From Lineolata rhizophorae (taxonomy: Eukaryota; Ascomycota; Dothideomycetes; Lineolatales; Lineolataceae), in contig MU001677.1 in the NCBI GenBank assembly GCA_010093515.1, forward strand, positions 650,555 through 714,554: a DNA stretch of 64,000 nt. Direction: 5' to 3'. Below are positions 35,577-48,467 of the stretch, in pieces. A model generated the notes under the pieces. That model searched no databases, was not told the origin of the DNA, and saw only the letters and a list, made by a program, of their open reading frames with translations. The position numbers and the translations under genes were made by a program. Position 1 is the stretch's first letter. Every line of letters starts with the position of its first letter.

Positions 35577-38500
35577 ATGCCTCCGTGGTCCTCTCGTCAT
35601 CTCCTCCCAAGCTCCCAGCTCGACCCCTCCGCCGCCAATGCGCCCAGCACCCATAGAAATGCCAGGCTCGCGCCCAGGCCCGACCAAGACCCCCGCCATG
35701 GCGCGTCGTCACAGCACCTCAACGACTATCAGGCGGCCTTCCCGACCCTCCACCCGCCTCAGACCCAGCAGGAGCGCGCTGCCGCCATGCAACCTTCGAC
35801 GCCCCGTAACCGACCGCACGCCCGCTCGTTCAGCCATACATTCCCTGCTCTGTTCGGTGTTGGAAGGAGAAAGAGCAGTAAGAACATCCACGCCGATTTT
35901 GTCGACGACTCCTCGAGCGATGACGAGATCGAAGCGCGGGACACGCAAGTCAGCTCGAATAGTCCGCAGAAGAGAGCTCCTGGTGGGAGCAAGCAGGAGG
36001 ACAGTGACATGACGATAGGAAATTGCATGGTTTGCGATTCACGTATATCCTGGCCGAAGGGGAAGAACGTGTTCAGATGCACCGTCTGCGTGACAATTAA
36101 CGACCTTGAGCCGCTGCCGCCCAAAGGTCAGGATGCTATGCCTAAGCATTTGCTGGCGCCGCCCGACGATCCATCCTCCCCAAGCAACTTTCGTTCGTCG
36201 TCACCAGGTACGTATTAAATCCTTGTAGCTCTTATTTGAGCCCCGCTGATGAGCCACCAGCATGCCTGCTGCTCTCCGTAGAGCGTACTAGAGCCATTCT
36301 TGACCGCTGTGTTACTAGCTACCTCAAAGAACGTTCAGCAAATAGGCAGGATTCACCAATTGAAGCAGGCTGGCATCACTCTGAAGACCCAGAGCCTGTA
36401 TCTGTGTCAGATATCTCAGTCATTCGGACAGCCATGACATTAAGACAACCGTCGAATCCTAGGAATCTACAACGGGCTGCAGAACATTCGTATGGTACCA
36501 GTCCACCACACCAAGGCGTGGGAGAATATTCCACGCCCTCTGCCCAAGCAAAGCCAAGCCTTGAGAGCTTCAGTGTTCGCAGGAAACCTCTGCAATCTTC
36601 CAGTCCTACTTTACGCCCTGCGGCAGCTCCTCCACCACCCTTGCGCAGGCCTCCTCCACCCCCGGGTCCGTCACCACCTGTCCGGGGTGCTAAGCAGTCA
36701 TATTTCGCGCAGGATCATCCTCGCCCCCAGTATGGGGGACAGGAACGGATAACGCCAATAACGGTCGAGGAAGTTGAAGCTCGCCGCCGTCATGATAGAG
36801 TGAGGTCGATTTTCAGACAATTGGAGGATTACATCATATATGCCGTTGGCGATTTCGATTGCTTGAACAGTTCTTTCTATTCTGGTAGACCGCTCCTGGC
36901 GAGCCGGTCCCGAAGCGAGAGCTCGATTGCGTCGCCCAGGCAGGTCGATAATCCTACGAGTCCAGGCGGGAATATTTCTGAGTTGGATCCGAAGACTCTT
37001 TTACTTGGCGATTTCGCCGAAAATGGACAGTGGTGGGCAGGCCGTGTCGATAGGAACCGGTCACAAAAGGCACCATCAAAGCCTCCTCAATCGCCGGATT
37101 ATACAAAGCAGCTTGTAAACCACAGATCGCCAAAAATAGACTGGAAAGCTCTGGCGGAATGGTATGAGGAAGTCTTACGAGCAGGCGAGACGTGGCAGGA
37201 GGCCGCGCACGCACTTGGAATTTCTGGTTTCACCGAAGCAGAGTTGCGAGACATCGACAACGAAATTCGAGATGCTAGGGTGCATGTTCAGCGCACACTA
37301 TTAAAAATGACGGAGACAGTCTTGAAACGGCCTTCCCGGCCGTTGAAGAAACCGTACGAAACGAGATTTCTGTTCATCATGTTGGGAAACCCGCTGCTTT
37401 ATCCTTCAACCGCAAGCACTTTCGAAGAAACCAAAACCGATCTGCAAAGGCCTACAGAACGACAACCTGGGAGATTGCCTGCGCATAATTACTCCCCTCG
37501 CAAGGGGCGATCACCTCCCTCGCGTGTCCCGTCTAAAACTAAACGTGGGGAATCCGGACATCATCAAGGCATCATCAAAAGGATCCTGGGTCTAATCGCC
37601 AATCTTCCAAACGAATGTCACCACAATATCATAACATGGTTGTCTAGGCTTACAGAAGATCATTTGAGGAGGCTGGTAGACCTTGTCGGCGGCTTCGTTA
37701 CCTACAGACTAAGCCGCCAAAATAGCAGGAACAGGTCGAGCAACCATGAGCCAATTGCAGGTTTAGTGCCTGAAATTCCGGGACCCTCAGGCGGCTCTTC
37801 TGCTCAACTTCATGCTGCGCTTGGATTGAGACCCAACTCGAGTACGGCTGGCAATCGTGGACTTCAATCTGCAGCGTATACAGACGATTGGCAGCTCAAG
37901 GCGGCCGCTAAAGTTATGCAACTTTTATTTGCGGCCAACAACATTTATTATACGAGGAAACCTGAGCCGGTGAACATACCTCCTTCGATCGCCGGTCTGC
38001 CCAGTGCTGGGTTGGCTGCGCGCCAAAGAGCAAGGAATCATGGCCAGCTCTTGCCCACTTCCGACTTCTACAATACGCTACTGGACTATTCGGACCTTAT
38101 TGCTGACTTTGAGGCTTGGGAATCTCGCCGGGCTAAATTCACGTTCTGTCAATACCCGTTCTTGCTGTCTATTGGCGCCAAAATCCGCATTCTCGAGTAT
38201 GATGCGAAAAGACAGATGCAGGGGTTGGCTCGTGACGCGTTCTTCGACCAGGTTCTCAGCAATAAGAAAACAGAGCAGTTCCTGCACCTATATGTCAGGC
38301 GAGACTGCATGGTAGACGATAGTCTGCAGAGGATAAGTGAAGTTGTTGGTTCCGGTTCAGAGGACATCAAAAAAGGCCTTCGGGTCCACTTTCTCGGAGA
38401 GGAGGGAGTCGACGCTGGCGGGCTTCGTAAAGAGTGGTTTTTATTGCTTGTGCGGGACATATTCGACCCTAATCATGGTTAGTCTTGTATACACAATTTC

Positions 38501-39472
38501 GTGAGGATCGATGACTAATTCCAGGTCCCAGGCATGTTTGTGTACGATGATGAGTCGCACTTTTGCTATTTCAATCCGAATACTTTCGAGTCTTCGGATC
38601 AGTATTTCTTGGTCGGTGCGCTGCTTGGACTGGCCATCTATAATTCGACTATTCTGGACGTCGCACTCCCTCCGTTTGCGTTTAAGAAGCTTCTCGCTTC
38701 TGCACCGGCGCAAAACGCCGCAGCCGTCGGCATGCGCGCTCCATTTACGTGTACACTGGAAGACTTGGCGGAGTTCAGGCCGTCCCTAGCCCGTGGTTTA
38801 CGACAGCTGCTGGAGTTCGAAGGCGATGTCGAGCAGACTTTCTGCCGAGACTTTGTTGTCGAAGTTGATCGATACGGTACCATTGTGGAGATCCCTCTCT
38901 GCCCCAACGGACGGAATAGGCCCGTTACCAACGACAATCGTCAAGACTTTGTCGACCTGTACGTGCGATTTCTGCTTGATACGGTCGTCTCGCGGCAGTT
39001 TGAGCCTTTTAAGCGTGGATTTTTCACCGTCTGTGGCGGGAACGCGCTATCCCTGATTCGCCCGGAGGAGATTGAGCTTCTGGTTCGCGGCTCGGACGAG
39101 CCTCTTGATGTGGCCTCGATCCGCGCCGTTGCCGTCTACGAGAACTGGCGCGACGAGCGGACCGAGAAGCCTGTGAAGAAGCCCGACGGCGAAGTGCCAG
39201 TCGTCGGCTGGTTCTGGGAGCTATTTGAGGCGGCGGGCCCCAAGGACCAGCGCAAGATGCTGAGCTTCATCACGGGCAGCGACAGGATCCCCGCTGTGGG
39301 AGCCACCAACCTGGTCATCAAAATTGCGTGTCTAGGCGAGGACACCGAGCGGTATCCCGTGGCGAGGACGTGCTTCAATGTCATCCAACTGTACAAGTAC
39401 GCATCGAAGGAGAAGCTGGCGAGGAAATTGTGGCAGGCGGTGTTGGATAGCGAGGGTTTTGGATTGAAGTAG
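35577..39472 (+). CDS. HUL4: HECT-type E3 ubiquitin ligase, Hul4 family
   Basis: A cytosolic/nuclear E3 that transfers ubiquitin from its own catalytic cysteine to substrates. Exons 35577-36207, 36261-38477 and 38532-39472 give 1262 aa. The N-terminus (MPPWSSRHLLPSSQ) matches the start region of fungal Hul4 proteins. A possible zinc ribbon with CxxC pairs at residues 150/153 and 168/171 (CMVCDSRISWP, FRCTVC) precedes a disordered proline-rich stretch. The middle region contains LLGNPLLYPS-type helical segments. The C-terminal HECT domain spans roughly 890-1262: HFLGEEGVDAGGLRKEWFLLL, DPNHGMFVYD, YFLVGALLGLAIYN and SFITGSDRIPAVG. The catalytic Cys1230 lies in YPVARTCFNVI. The second intron has two close AGs (38524 and 38531); only the second keeps the frame. 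Confidence 0.95.
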
Positions 39473-40732
39473 GAAGGAGCGGATGGGAGGTGCGACATTT
39501 CCATGTCAGACACTGCGCCAGCGTTGCGCGTGAGGGCGCATGTAATTAGGCAGGGCATTGCTGTTCCACCGATTGACACAAGATTGGGCGTTCTTGGAAT
39601 CTCACTTCCTTTCGGGCGGGAAGTTTGGGGCGGTATGGAGGGTTTGTTTTGGGGGACTTTGCGAGCTTCACCGGTGCTTTCCCTTTCCCCTTTGCATATT
39701 CACGCAGTCGTCTACGGCGCGCGCCCACCGTGTGCTTTCCTTGGCGGGCGTCCGGGGAAATCGGCATTGTTCTTGTAGACGTCCTGAAGACCTAGGGCCG
39801 ATTGCGGGCATGGATGCATGGCGCATGCCGGCCTGCACACCTACCTAATTTATTGCTAATGTTGATAATTGTCAGAATTGCGACTTGTTGCACGGCGTGA
39901 GGCGAGTTGTCGGGCGTACGTCAGGCTGCTTCTGGACGTCTGCGAGGTTTGTCGGGGCCAGCAAGGATGGCGTGCTGCCCGTGGGATGGCGGAGCCCAGG
40001 CCGGAGCCGGGGCGGGCCGACGCAGCAAATGGCAGGCGGGACGGCCGCCAGCGCATCAACGAGCGGTCCCACCTTCACGGCGTCGTCTGCGGCAGCCCAC
40101 CGCCTTCGCCAATGACTTTGGCTGTCGCCGCCGCGTTCCTTTTTCCTCCGTCTGCGCTGCCACCGTGCCGCTTACGTCTCGACGCTCGCTGACGCCCGCG
40201 AGCGGGTTGCGCCGTAATCTTCAATTTTTCCCCCCCCCGGCTGCTGGACCCCCCGCCGCGGCTCTTTTGCACTGAAGGGCGGGCGTGTTTACACCTGCAG
40301 TACCTACCCACCCTCCGCACGCACCTTTTCACCTTCCCGCTTTCCCTCGACCTTCGCCCCGACCCCCGAACCAAGCCGCCTCCTCCGCTCCGTTATGCGC
40401 ATTCGCCCTGGACCAGGCGCCCCAAATCTTAAGGCAACACTCGCTGCCGGCCCTTTCTGCCTCCGCGCCTGCTCCGCCTAGGCTGCAACGGTGCTTAGCA
40501 GCATCGCCGCAACATCGCCATCGGCCCGCTTTTCTACCTTCGAATTTCACACCTCGACCTGCTTCCGTAGCTCGCCACCTTAGTTACAGCACCGCCTTCA
40601 TCACGCCCCGCTTCTTCCGCTCCAACCTCCAAAGTTCAAAGTGCGTTGCGGCGATCCTCCTCCGCGCCGTCTCGTTGGCCACCACCTCGAGCCCCGTCGC
40701 GCCGGCGTGCGTGTCGGCCGCCTGCATCCAGC
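39473..40732. other. Intergenic: HUL4 3' and J-protein upstream region
   Basis: About 1.3 kb between two plus-strand genes. The first 400 bp should be the HUL4 3' UTR. From about 39850 it is GC-rich, then strongly pyrimidine-rich from about 40225, including a C10 run near 40230-40240, which suits a promoter/leader of the next gene. No separate gene is seen. Confidence 0.5.
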
Positions 40733-43700
40733 ATGGTCAAGGCCGACCCTACTAGAAATTACTATGCCGACTTGGAGATCTCGTCAAATGCAGACACCGA
40801 AGAGATCAAGAAGCAGTTCCGCAAGCTAGGTTAGTGCACCGTTGCCTTCCGATCTAGAGACATCGCCACTTTTAACACGCAGTCGCAGCCATGAAGCACC
40901 ATCCGGACCGCAACCCCGGTCGCGAGATGGACTGTATTCCCAAGTTTCAGGCAATCCAAGCGGCCCACGAGGTTCTCACCGATCCGGAACAACGCTACAA
41001 GTATGATGCCGAGCGCCGCAAGCGAGGTTATGGAAGCCCGGCCTACGGCCGACCGTTTGCAAGCCAGCGGACCACTTCGAACAACGCTCCGTTTCCACCG
41101 CCCCCGCAGCGTACGAGGCCTTCAGCAAGACCCACAGCAACGGATTCGAGGTACACGTCTAGCGGCGCGGATCGCTTCTCCCAGTTCCCCCGCCCTCCAC
41201 CGCCGCCCCCCGATGAAGATCCGATGAATAAGTTTACGGCATGGGGACGCATGCATAGCAAAGCAAAGCCGCAACAGTCGCAACAGCGACCACCTCCTCC
41301 TAGGCCGAATGCGCATCGAACGTCGTATGCCGGGGGTTATCCATACGCGGGCGCGCACTCGGACCAGGAGGACATACATCGCACGAAGCCTACCGCAAAC
41401 ACCTCGAATGCGTACGCATCAGATAGCTCCGCAAAGGGAAAGCCTGGTGTAAGCCGATCTAACACTACGCGCTCTCCGAAGCGGCCGGGCTTCAACCCTG
41501 CCGCGCCAGGCGAGGGTGATGAACCTCCTTCGAGGGGTGCGTCCGCGTACTTCACGACGTCACGATTTGCCCAGGCGCCTCCCGAGGTCCCTAGAGATGA
41601 GACTCCGCCCCAGAGAGGGCCGGCGCCAACGGCGAGGAAGCCAGATCCATCCGCGTACCCTGAATTTGATAGGCGTAAGCCAATGCCGTATGGCTCTACG
41701 GGTGGTGAGAGGACGTCTCTATATAGCGATAATTTGAGGCGATCCATGAGCCAGCGTAACCCTCAAAAGCCTGGTGATTCGACCGGGACATCTCCAGCAA
41801 GCTCACATCCATCGCACGAGCCTAGGTCGGGCCGTCATAGGAGTATGAGCCCACCCTCGAGGATGTACTCTCCCGCGGATCAACCGAATATCGGCGGTTC
41901 CCGCACTGCGCCTAGGCCTACGAACCGAGGAGGAAATGCAAGTCGGCCTTTCAATCTGGATTATAGCGACAGCGACGAAGAGGAGGATTCACCTCCATCG
42001 CGCAGAGCAGGAGCAAATGGGCCAAAAGTCCCGCATGATATCAAAGCTAGACCGAAGGCCCAGCCATCCCCATCTTGGGCCAATGGCAGGGCGTCAAAGA
42101 ACGACCAACGTCAGGAGAACGTATTCCAGGCTGCAGCTGATCAGAAACGCTCGCAGCAGCAAGATGGCACATCGCAACAGCAACGCCACTCAACCATGTA
42201 TGGCAGAAACTTTTCATCGTCTTCTATTCCCCGTTTCAAGTGGTCCCGAGATTGGGTGGACAAGTCTCGTCGCCGTTCCGACGGCAAGAAACGACTTCCC
42301 GACTGGGCGTATCCAGCTACAGTGAAACCACCTACACCAGGCATTCCAATCGACACAGAGGAAGACACCTCTCAAGCTCCAGCTCTGAAGGATCCTCTCG
42401 CTACTACTGCGGGGTTGCTTCCTAGAAAGGAGCCTATCCAACATGGTCTCCAGCCAGGAAAACATCTCCGCCCTTCCTTATTTTCGACGGCAGAGAAGAC
42501 AGATAGCGCTAATGAAACTCCGAACATCAGTTTTACTATGCCTCTAAATCACGGCCCCTCCGCTGGCCCACACCGTCCCGATATGAAGAGCAAGAGCGAG
42601 GAGAGCATCAGTATGAAATTCTCGCCCAACGAGTGGAATGGTGTCTTCAATGGTAGCTCTGGCTATTTTGCTGGCGAGTCGCCAGCGTCAAGAAACGGCC
42701 CACGCGCCCGCGTTTCACCTGTTAGAGGTCGAGCGCAGGGCGGAGCTACAGTGTCTACCCCGACATCGGCTAATGCTAGCACAAACAATGTCAATTCGCC
42801 ACAGCAAACTTCGAACGACTTTGGCACGCAAGCAACCTCAGCCGGCGGTTCGTCGAACGGTAAGATCACCGTCAAACTCCGCTACAAATTCGGAGTGCAA
42901 TTGGTTGACAGTAGATCCACAGCTCCGCCGCCGCCTCCCCCTCCACAAGGCTTTGATGCTTCGGAGTGGGCCGAGAAATTGAAGGAGTCGTCGTTCCTGT
43001 ATAATCCATCGGACAAGCCACCGTCGCCAGTCAAGCGCCCCACTTCAAAGGGTCGGGCTACATCTCGCAGTGCCCCAAAGCCTACGACGATGCCAAAACC
43101 TGCTACTGTGACCGAAGACGTGGACGAGTCCGACCTTCCCGGCGACAGCCCCACTAGTGAGGATAGCAACCGTATGGATATCGACACGGACATTCCAGCA
43201 GCTACAACGGCAGGAGCGAAGCCGACAACCGAAAACGGACCTAAGAAAGGGCCCCGCAATGTTAGCGCCCCGACGGGCCGTCCGGAGTGGCGCGATGCAG
43301 CTAAAAAAGCATCGCAGTCCAGCCGTGGAGCGCAACAACCGGAGCCGCGTGGTTCGACGGGAGCAGCTCCTGCTGTGCCGTCGGGCGCGGGTGACCAGCG
43401 TGAGGCGTCCGGCGGTCAGTTCACTGGGCTTAATGATCTGAGCAACGTCGCGCCCTTTGCCCCCTCTCGCGAGGGTTTGAAAGATATGCGAGACCTGGAT
43501 TCTACTCTGCCCTTTGAGTCGCGAGCCGGAACGGCCACCACCAACGGCGTTTCCGCTGGAGCGACCGAAGACGATGATGACCTCACCGAAGAGCGCCAGA
43601 AGTTGCCCTCGCCGCCCAAAGCCCCCTCGCCGCCCTCCCGCCTCTCTCAGCAAAACTGGCAGCAATACCTGGCCCGCTTCCAGCTCTACGCCACCAAGTG

Positions 43701-43980
43701 GCACGAGTTTAACGCCAAGATCGTGACTCACTTCGCTGCACGGGTGACCGATGATGACAAGCTCTTTGGTGCAGCGGCCGGTAACTCACGTGGCGCGTGC
43801 CTGGCTGCGGTTGGAGAGACGACAAGCGGAGTTGGATTCTCTGCTGTGATGAGGAACATGCGCCGCGACGAGATGGTGAGGGTTCACTGGAACGTCGCAT
43901 CTGAGATGCATGCGGAGGCGTTGAAGAAGTTTGGACAGGTGAGAGAGAGGATGAGGAAAGGAGGGCTGCCTGCGGTATAG
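40733..43980 (+). CDS. Large J-domain (DnaJ/Hsp40-type) protein with disordered middle
   Basis: A J-domain protein of 1062 aa in two exons, 40733-40829 and 40889-43980. The J domain occupies the first 75 residues: NYYADLEISSNADTEEIKK in helix I/II, FRKLAMKHHPDRNPG with the HPD triad at 37-39, and FQAIQAAHEVLTDPEQRYKYD in helix III/IV. It should stimulate an Hsp70 ATPase. Residues 80-940 are low-complexity, rich in P, S, R, G and Q with no zinc-finger or client-binding domain. A conserved-looking helical region at about 960-1062 (WQQYLARFQLYATKWHEFN, GVGFSAVMRNMRRDEMVRVHW) closes the protein. This is not a canonical type I or II DnaJ; the closest class is fungal-specific type III J-proteins. 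Its location and client are unknown. Confidence 0.85.
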
Positions 43981-46404
43981 ATGGGATGGTGGCCGTTGTA
44001 TCTGAATACTGTTTGCAGTTTTGCTGTGGGGTTTTCATGCATTAATATGGAAAGGGTTGCTTGTGGTACGGTAATTCTGGGAGGAAGATGGTTGTGTTCT
44101 CAAGAGTTGAGGATTGACGGTGTGTCGATTGCGGAAGCTGTGTAAGGATACTATCATGTTGGGCAAGTTTCAGGCGGGAGGAAGTACGGAACGGCCGAAA
44201 GGAAGCTGGCGGTTAACTTTGCCGCTACATCCGTCTCATGGAAGGATGCGGCGCGATCAAGGGCGAAATCCAGCTAGGTGCTGCCAGGCGGGACTGTGCC
44301 GCATAGCAAGTTTATGGCTCTGGTTTCTGCTCTCTAAGGAGCGGCGCTTCCTTCTCAAGCAAGATACCTTGCGTCTTTGTCTTTTCCCCTTCTTTCTCTT
44401 TGAAATTTTTTTCTTTACTTCGATGTACATTATACCCCGTTCGTATTCCCTCTGTCTGCGTTTTTTGTACTGTTTCCTATTGTTTTGCGGCTTTAGCATG
44501 GGGTTCAGGCGCAAAGGCCGCAAATCAGGAGGAGCAAAATGTGTTCGTTATAGGTAGCTATTGGCGCAGTGTTTCGACCGGCTTTGAGTAATACTGCATG
44601 GCGGGCCGGTAGACTGGATTGGACCGCTCAAATGGGATGGCATATTGTTACGGACGAGCAACGAGTAATACATGGGGTAGAGAACCACACGTGGGTATCT
44701 GCGAAGATGGTTTCTGGGTGGCAGGTTTCAGATTTATATGTCAAAGGGAAGGAAGAGGGTGAGGTTCATAGACGGTGGTAGAACCTCGGGGCGAACTGGG
44801 CTCGGAGGTGCTGCCGGATGGCAGCGCCTGGCTGCGGGCAAATATTTATATTTCGTGCTAGAATGTTGCCGGAGAAAAGTGCTGAGACTTCAGGAGGGTT
44901 GTGTACTCGCAAACCAGCCGTGCGCCGTCGATCGATTCCCAAATCGCGCACCTCAGCACGCTGCTCGCCTTGCGGACAAGGTCCCCGGTCGATCCTGTTT
45001 TAGCGCCCGCGATGCACATTCTGCGACAGCGCAGTCACAGTCCGGCGCAGTATGTAAGAATAACAGACATGAAAACAATTCTGCCGGAATGCGCAGGCGA
45101 CAAGAAGCTTGTACCTTAGGTAGAAGCAAGCTGGAAGGATGAACAGGCTAATCCGTCCATATGGAATAGCGCAACGGCGGTGGATGCGGATGTGATCGCA
45201 TCATCTTGTCGCTATATTTAGCGCGAACACGGTCCCGGGACAGCCCCGTTTACAACCCGAGCCATCCTGCGCTCGGGGCAAGAATGGGGATATCATATCG
45301 AAAACGGGCGGGCTTCGTGCATTACCACCCAGGTTCTGCGCTCGGGGATCAATTCGAACTGGCCAACGGTCGGCGCAGAACCCGGGAGCGTCTTGGAGGG
45401 CGCCTTACTAGAATAGCAGCACAACGTCCGCGACGTGCGCACGTGAAGGATTGGAGGTTGCGGAGCGTGGAGGCTATTCATATCCGCCGCTTTTGGGCTA
45501 GTCCCCCTAGGCGGCCGGGAGGTGCAACAGGCCCGAAAAACGAGCTTGCGCGTTCAAAGGGGTTGGCCCGTTTGACGCACAGCGGAAGCCGCCCCGGACG
45601 CTTGGACGTGGCCGCAAGAGGCCAAGCGCAGCTGCGACAGAACTGCAAAAAATTACCGCGGGCGGGACGCGGGTTCTGTTCCTTTGGGGGCGACGCCGCT
45701 CGACGCCCTGTTGCTGCCGCATCGCAAGCCACGGTGGGTCCCTCGTACGTGTCCCGTCATGCCGCTTCGAGGGCTCTAGAAAATGCGCCGTCTTGCCCCA
45801 GTGGTCGCGCTTGCGGACGTGTTTCGTTCTGGCCGCCCGAGGTACTCTTCTCCGCCTGGAAGCCTGGGGCCGCGACCCTCAAAGGGGGGCAACACTGATC
45901 CATCTTCGCATTCTCCCCATCGCGGCGTCGCTGCCCGCTGGTGCCTCCATCGTGTCCTCGCCGCGAGGCTGTCTTCCTCAGCAAGTAGCCGCCGAGCTGT
46001 CCGGGTCCTTGCCTCCGTTGGCACCTTAGGAGTGCCTCCCCGCGCGCCTACCTGTCCGACGTCTGCGTTGGGGGCCTTCCCCGCCACCGAAGCAACCGAT
46101 AGACAAAATTCGTGTTCAGTAGCACACGGCTGGCGCTCTCACCTGCAGGCGACGAGCCGAACACTAAAAGCTCTCTGCCAGCCCTGGGCCGTCTCGTGTC
46201 CTGATGTCTCGACTTCCTTGAGCCCTCCGACGCCTCGCCTTTGGACCCCGCCTGTCCCTACGCTCTTTACGACATATACTCTCCTTAATTCACCAGCTGC
46301 TCTATCAACCAACGCGCGCTTTCCGCAGCAATCATCAGGTCTCCAAGGCTTTTGTCGCGGTTCCGCCCGGCAAAGGCGGGACTTGCTTGGCACCGCTCCC
46401 GGAA
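43981..46404. other. Intergenic region between J-protein and glycosyltransferase-like gene
   Basis: About 2.4 kb. The first 400 bp should be the J-protein 3' UTR. T-rich stretches occur at 44390-44500. The rest becomes GC-rich toward 46400 and probably holds the promoter and a long leader of the next gene. Frames of up to 278 codons (45783-46619 plus, 45206-45898 plus) overlap others on the opposite strand, have Arg/Pro/Ser-rich translations and show no domain, so I do not call them. Confidence 0.45.
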
Positions 46405-48467
46405 ATGGCTCCTTACGTTCCCCTCGATGGGCCGGCCTCGCCCAAACAGATAGCGGCCGACTACGGAAACGCGCTGCTGCTATTCCTGCGGTCGAGACGA
46501 GGGCGAACGATGGCGGCTGCCGGCACCCTAATCTTGGTGCTGCTGTGCTTAGCCAACACAGGAAGACAGGTGCGTGCCACACTGAACAGGACACGCTCAG
46601 TGTTCGGTTACACGGCTAGAACTAAACGGCTTGCTAGGGCTCGTTCTCGTCGACGGGATTCGCCAAGCTCTGGTCGGCCGACTTCTTCCCAAGCGCTTCG
46701 GTGACAGACCCGCCGGTTCTGACGCCCACCAACGTAACACTGGGCCTCGGCAACTCCACCACGGTCCCTAGTGGGCTGTCCAAGGGCAACCCGTCCTTCC
46801 ATCTCTTGGTCCCGGTGCAGGAAGGGAACGAGAACTTCTGCAAGACGATCCTGTCGTCCTTCCTACTGAACTTCCCTCCGCCGACTCTACTGAACTGGAA
46901 CCAGACGTTTGACAATCCGCGGATCAGTCAGATCGCCAAGCTCGGCGGAGTGGTGGACTACTTGAGCGACCCGAGGAAGGTTTCGGACGACGACCTGGTC
47001 CTGATCGTGGACGCGTACGATGTCCGGTTCCAGCTGCCCGCCGACGTCTTCATTCGGCGGTACCACTCGATGTTGCGCGACGCCAATGCCAAGCTAGTCG
47101 AGGACTACGGCGTCGTCCCTCCACCTCAACCCTCGAGAAGTGGCCCTCCCGCAGAATCTCCGTTGGTGTCAGAGTCCGCGGTGCCACAACCGGCCTTCTC
47201 TCAGAGTATTGTCTTCGGCGCGAACAAGAATTGCTACCCCAACCACCAGGATGAGCTAGCCTGTGCTGCCGTTCCGGACTCACCCCTCCCCACAGACGTA
47301 TATGGTGACCGCACAGACTTGGGCGTATCCGGCGCCTTTCGACGCGCGAAGTACCTAGATGCTGGCACCATAATGGGCCCCGTCCGCGACTTGCGCGAGC
47401 TGTACCGTGCGGCACTCAATCGCGCGCAGTCAGACCCCAAACTAGAAGAAGCTGGCGCGCAGCACGTGCTATCCACGCTCTATGGGGAGCAAGAAGCGGC
47501 ACGTTCCTTCTACCTCGACGAGCTTAAGGTGGAATCCAGCTGGTTCTCGCGCCTCTGGCGGGCCATGTACCCGCCGCCCATCACTGTTCTCGCCAACTCT
47601 GGTTTCAATGCCACGGACGGTATCCGGCACGAGTTCTCCATCGGGCTCGACTACACCTCGAACCTCTTTATGACGACCTCTCCGCAAGCCTCTAGATCTA
47701 ACATCGCCGAACTCACCTTTCCACGTTTCAACGACGCCGATCTCCTCGCCCAAATCGGGAACTCCACGCCACACCCCGCCGGCCCCCTCACGCTCCCTCC
47801 CGCGCTCCTCGGCGCCGAACTCCCCTTCGCCCTCCGCCCGCAGCCCTTCCCAGACGTCGGCGCCCTCCCCACCGGCCACCCGCAATCCGACCGGTCGTCC
47901 TCCGCGCGAGACGCCACGCCGCCTGCCTCAGCGCCGGACTCCCTGATCGAGACGCTCCAGTTCGACGCCGAGCTCGACGCGCTGCCATCGCCCGGCACGA
48001 CGTGGTCCGAGGTGCCCCTGGGCGTGAACCCGTACCTGCCCGCCGTGCCCGCCGTGCTCCATCTCGGCGCCGCCTTCTACCAGACGCTCGGCGGGCCCGA
48101 CGACGGCTCCGGGCCCCCCTCTCGCCTCCAGCGCGCCGGCGGCGACCTCTGGCCCCAGATGTGGTTCGCGCCGCACGCACGTGCGCTGCTAAGACGCTAC
48201 CTACGCACGCCCCAGGGGCCGCTCGCCGCGCACGACGCGGCTGTAGGCGGCGAGTCGTGGTGGGACATGCGCGGCGGGAAGGGCGGCGTCTGGACAGACC
48301 GCGGCGAGTGGTTGGCTTGGAACGAGGTCTGCGATGGGTGCGAGGATGCTGTCTTCGCGGACCGGTGGGGCAAGTGGGGGGAAGAGAGGACGATGACGAT
48401 AACAGAAGGGTTTGAGGACGAAAATGTGGACCAAGAGGAGGAGAGCAACGAGAATAACGGCAGGTGA
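46405..48467 (+). CDS. Type II membrane glycosyltransferase-like protein (PLOD/GT25-like domain)
   Basis: Two exons, 46405-46569 and 46638-48467 (GTGCGT to GCTAG, phase 0), give 664 aa. A short cytosolic tail is followed by one transmembrane anchor at about residues 36-52 (AAAGTLILVLLCLA), implying a Golgi/ER type II topology with the large domain in the lumen. The luminal part starts FHLLVPVQEGNENFCKTIL and contains DDLVLIVDAYDVRFQLPADVF; DAYDV at 180-184 is a DxD-like metal motif as in the glycosyltransferase domain of lysyl hydroxylases (PLOD) and related GT25 proteins. FGANKNCYP and YLDAGTIMGPVRDL fit the same fold (a gap-separated N-C-W-P and a LNSGxxxG-like turn). N-glycosylation sequons are present (NVT, NST, NQT). 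The acceptor is unknown. An alternative is a fungal-specific GT of unassigned family. Confidence 0.75.

Noticed and set aside
45206-45898. A 230-codon plus-strand frame before the glycosyltransferase-like gene
   Set aside because: Arg/Gly/Pro-rich shadow in GC-rich DNA with competing minus-strand frames and no recognisable motif.
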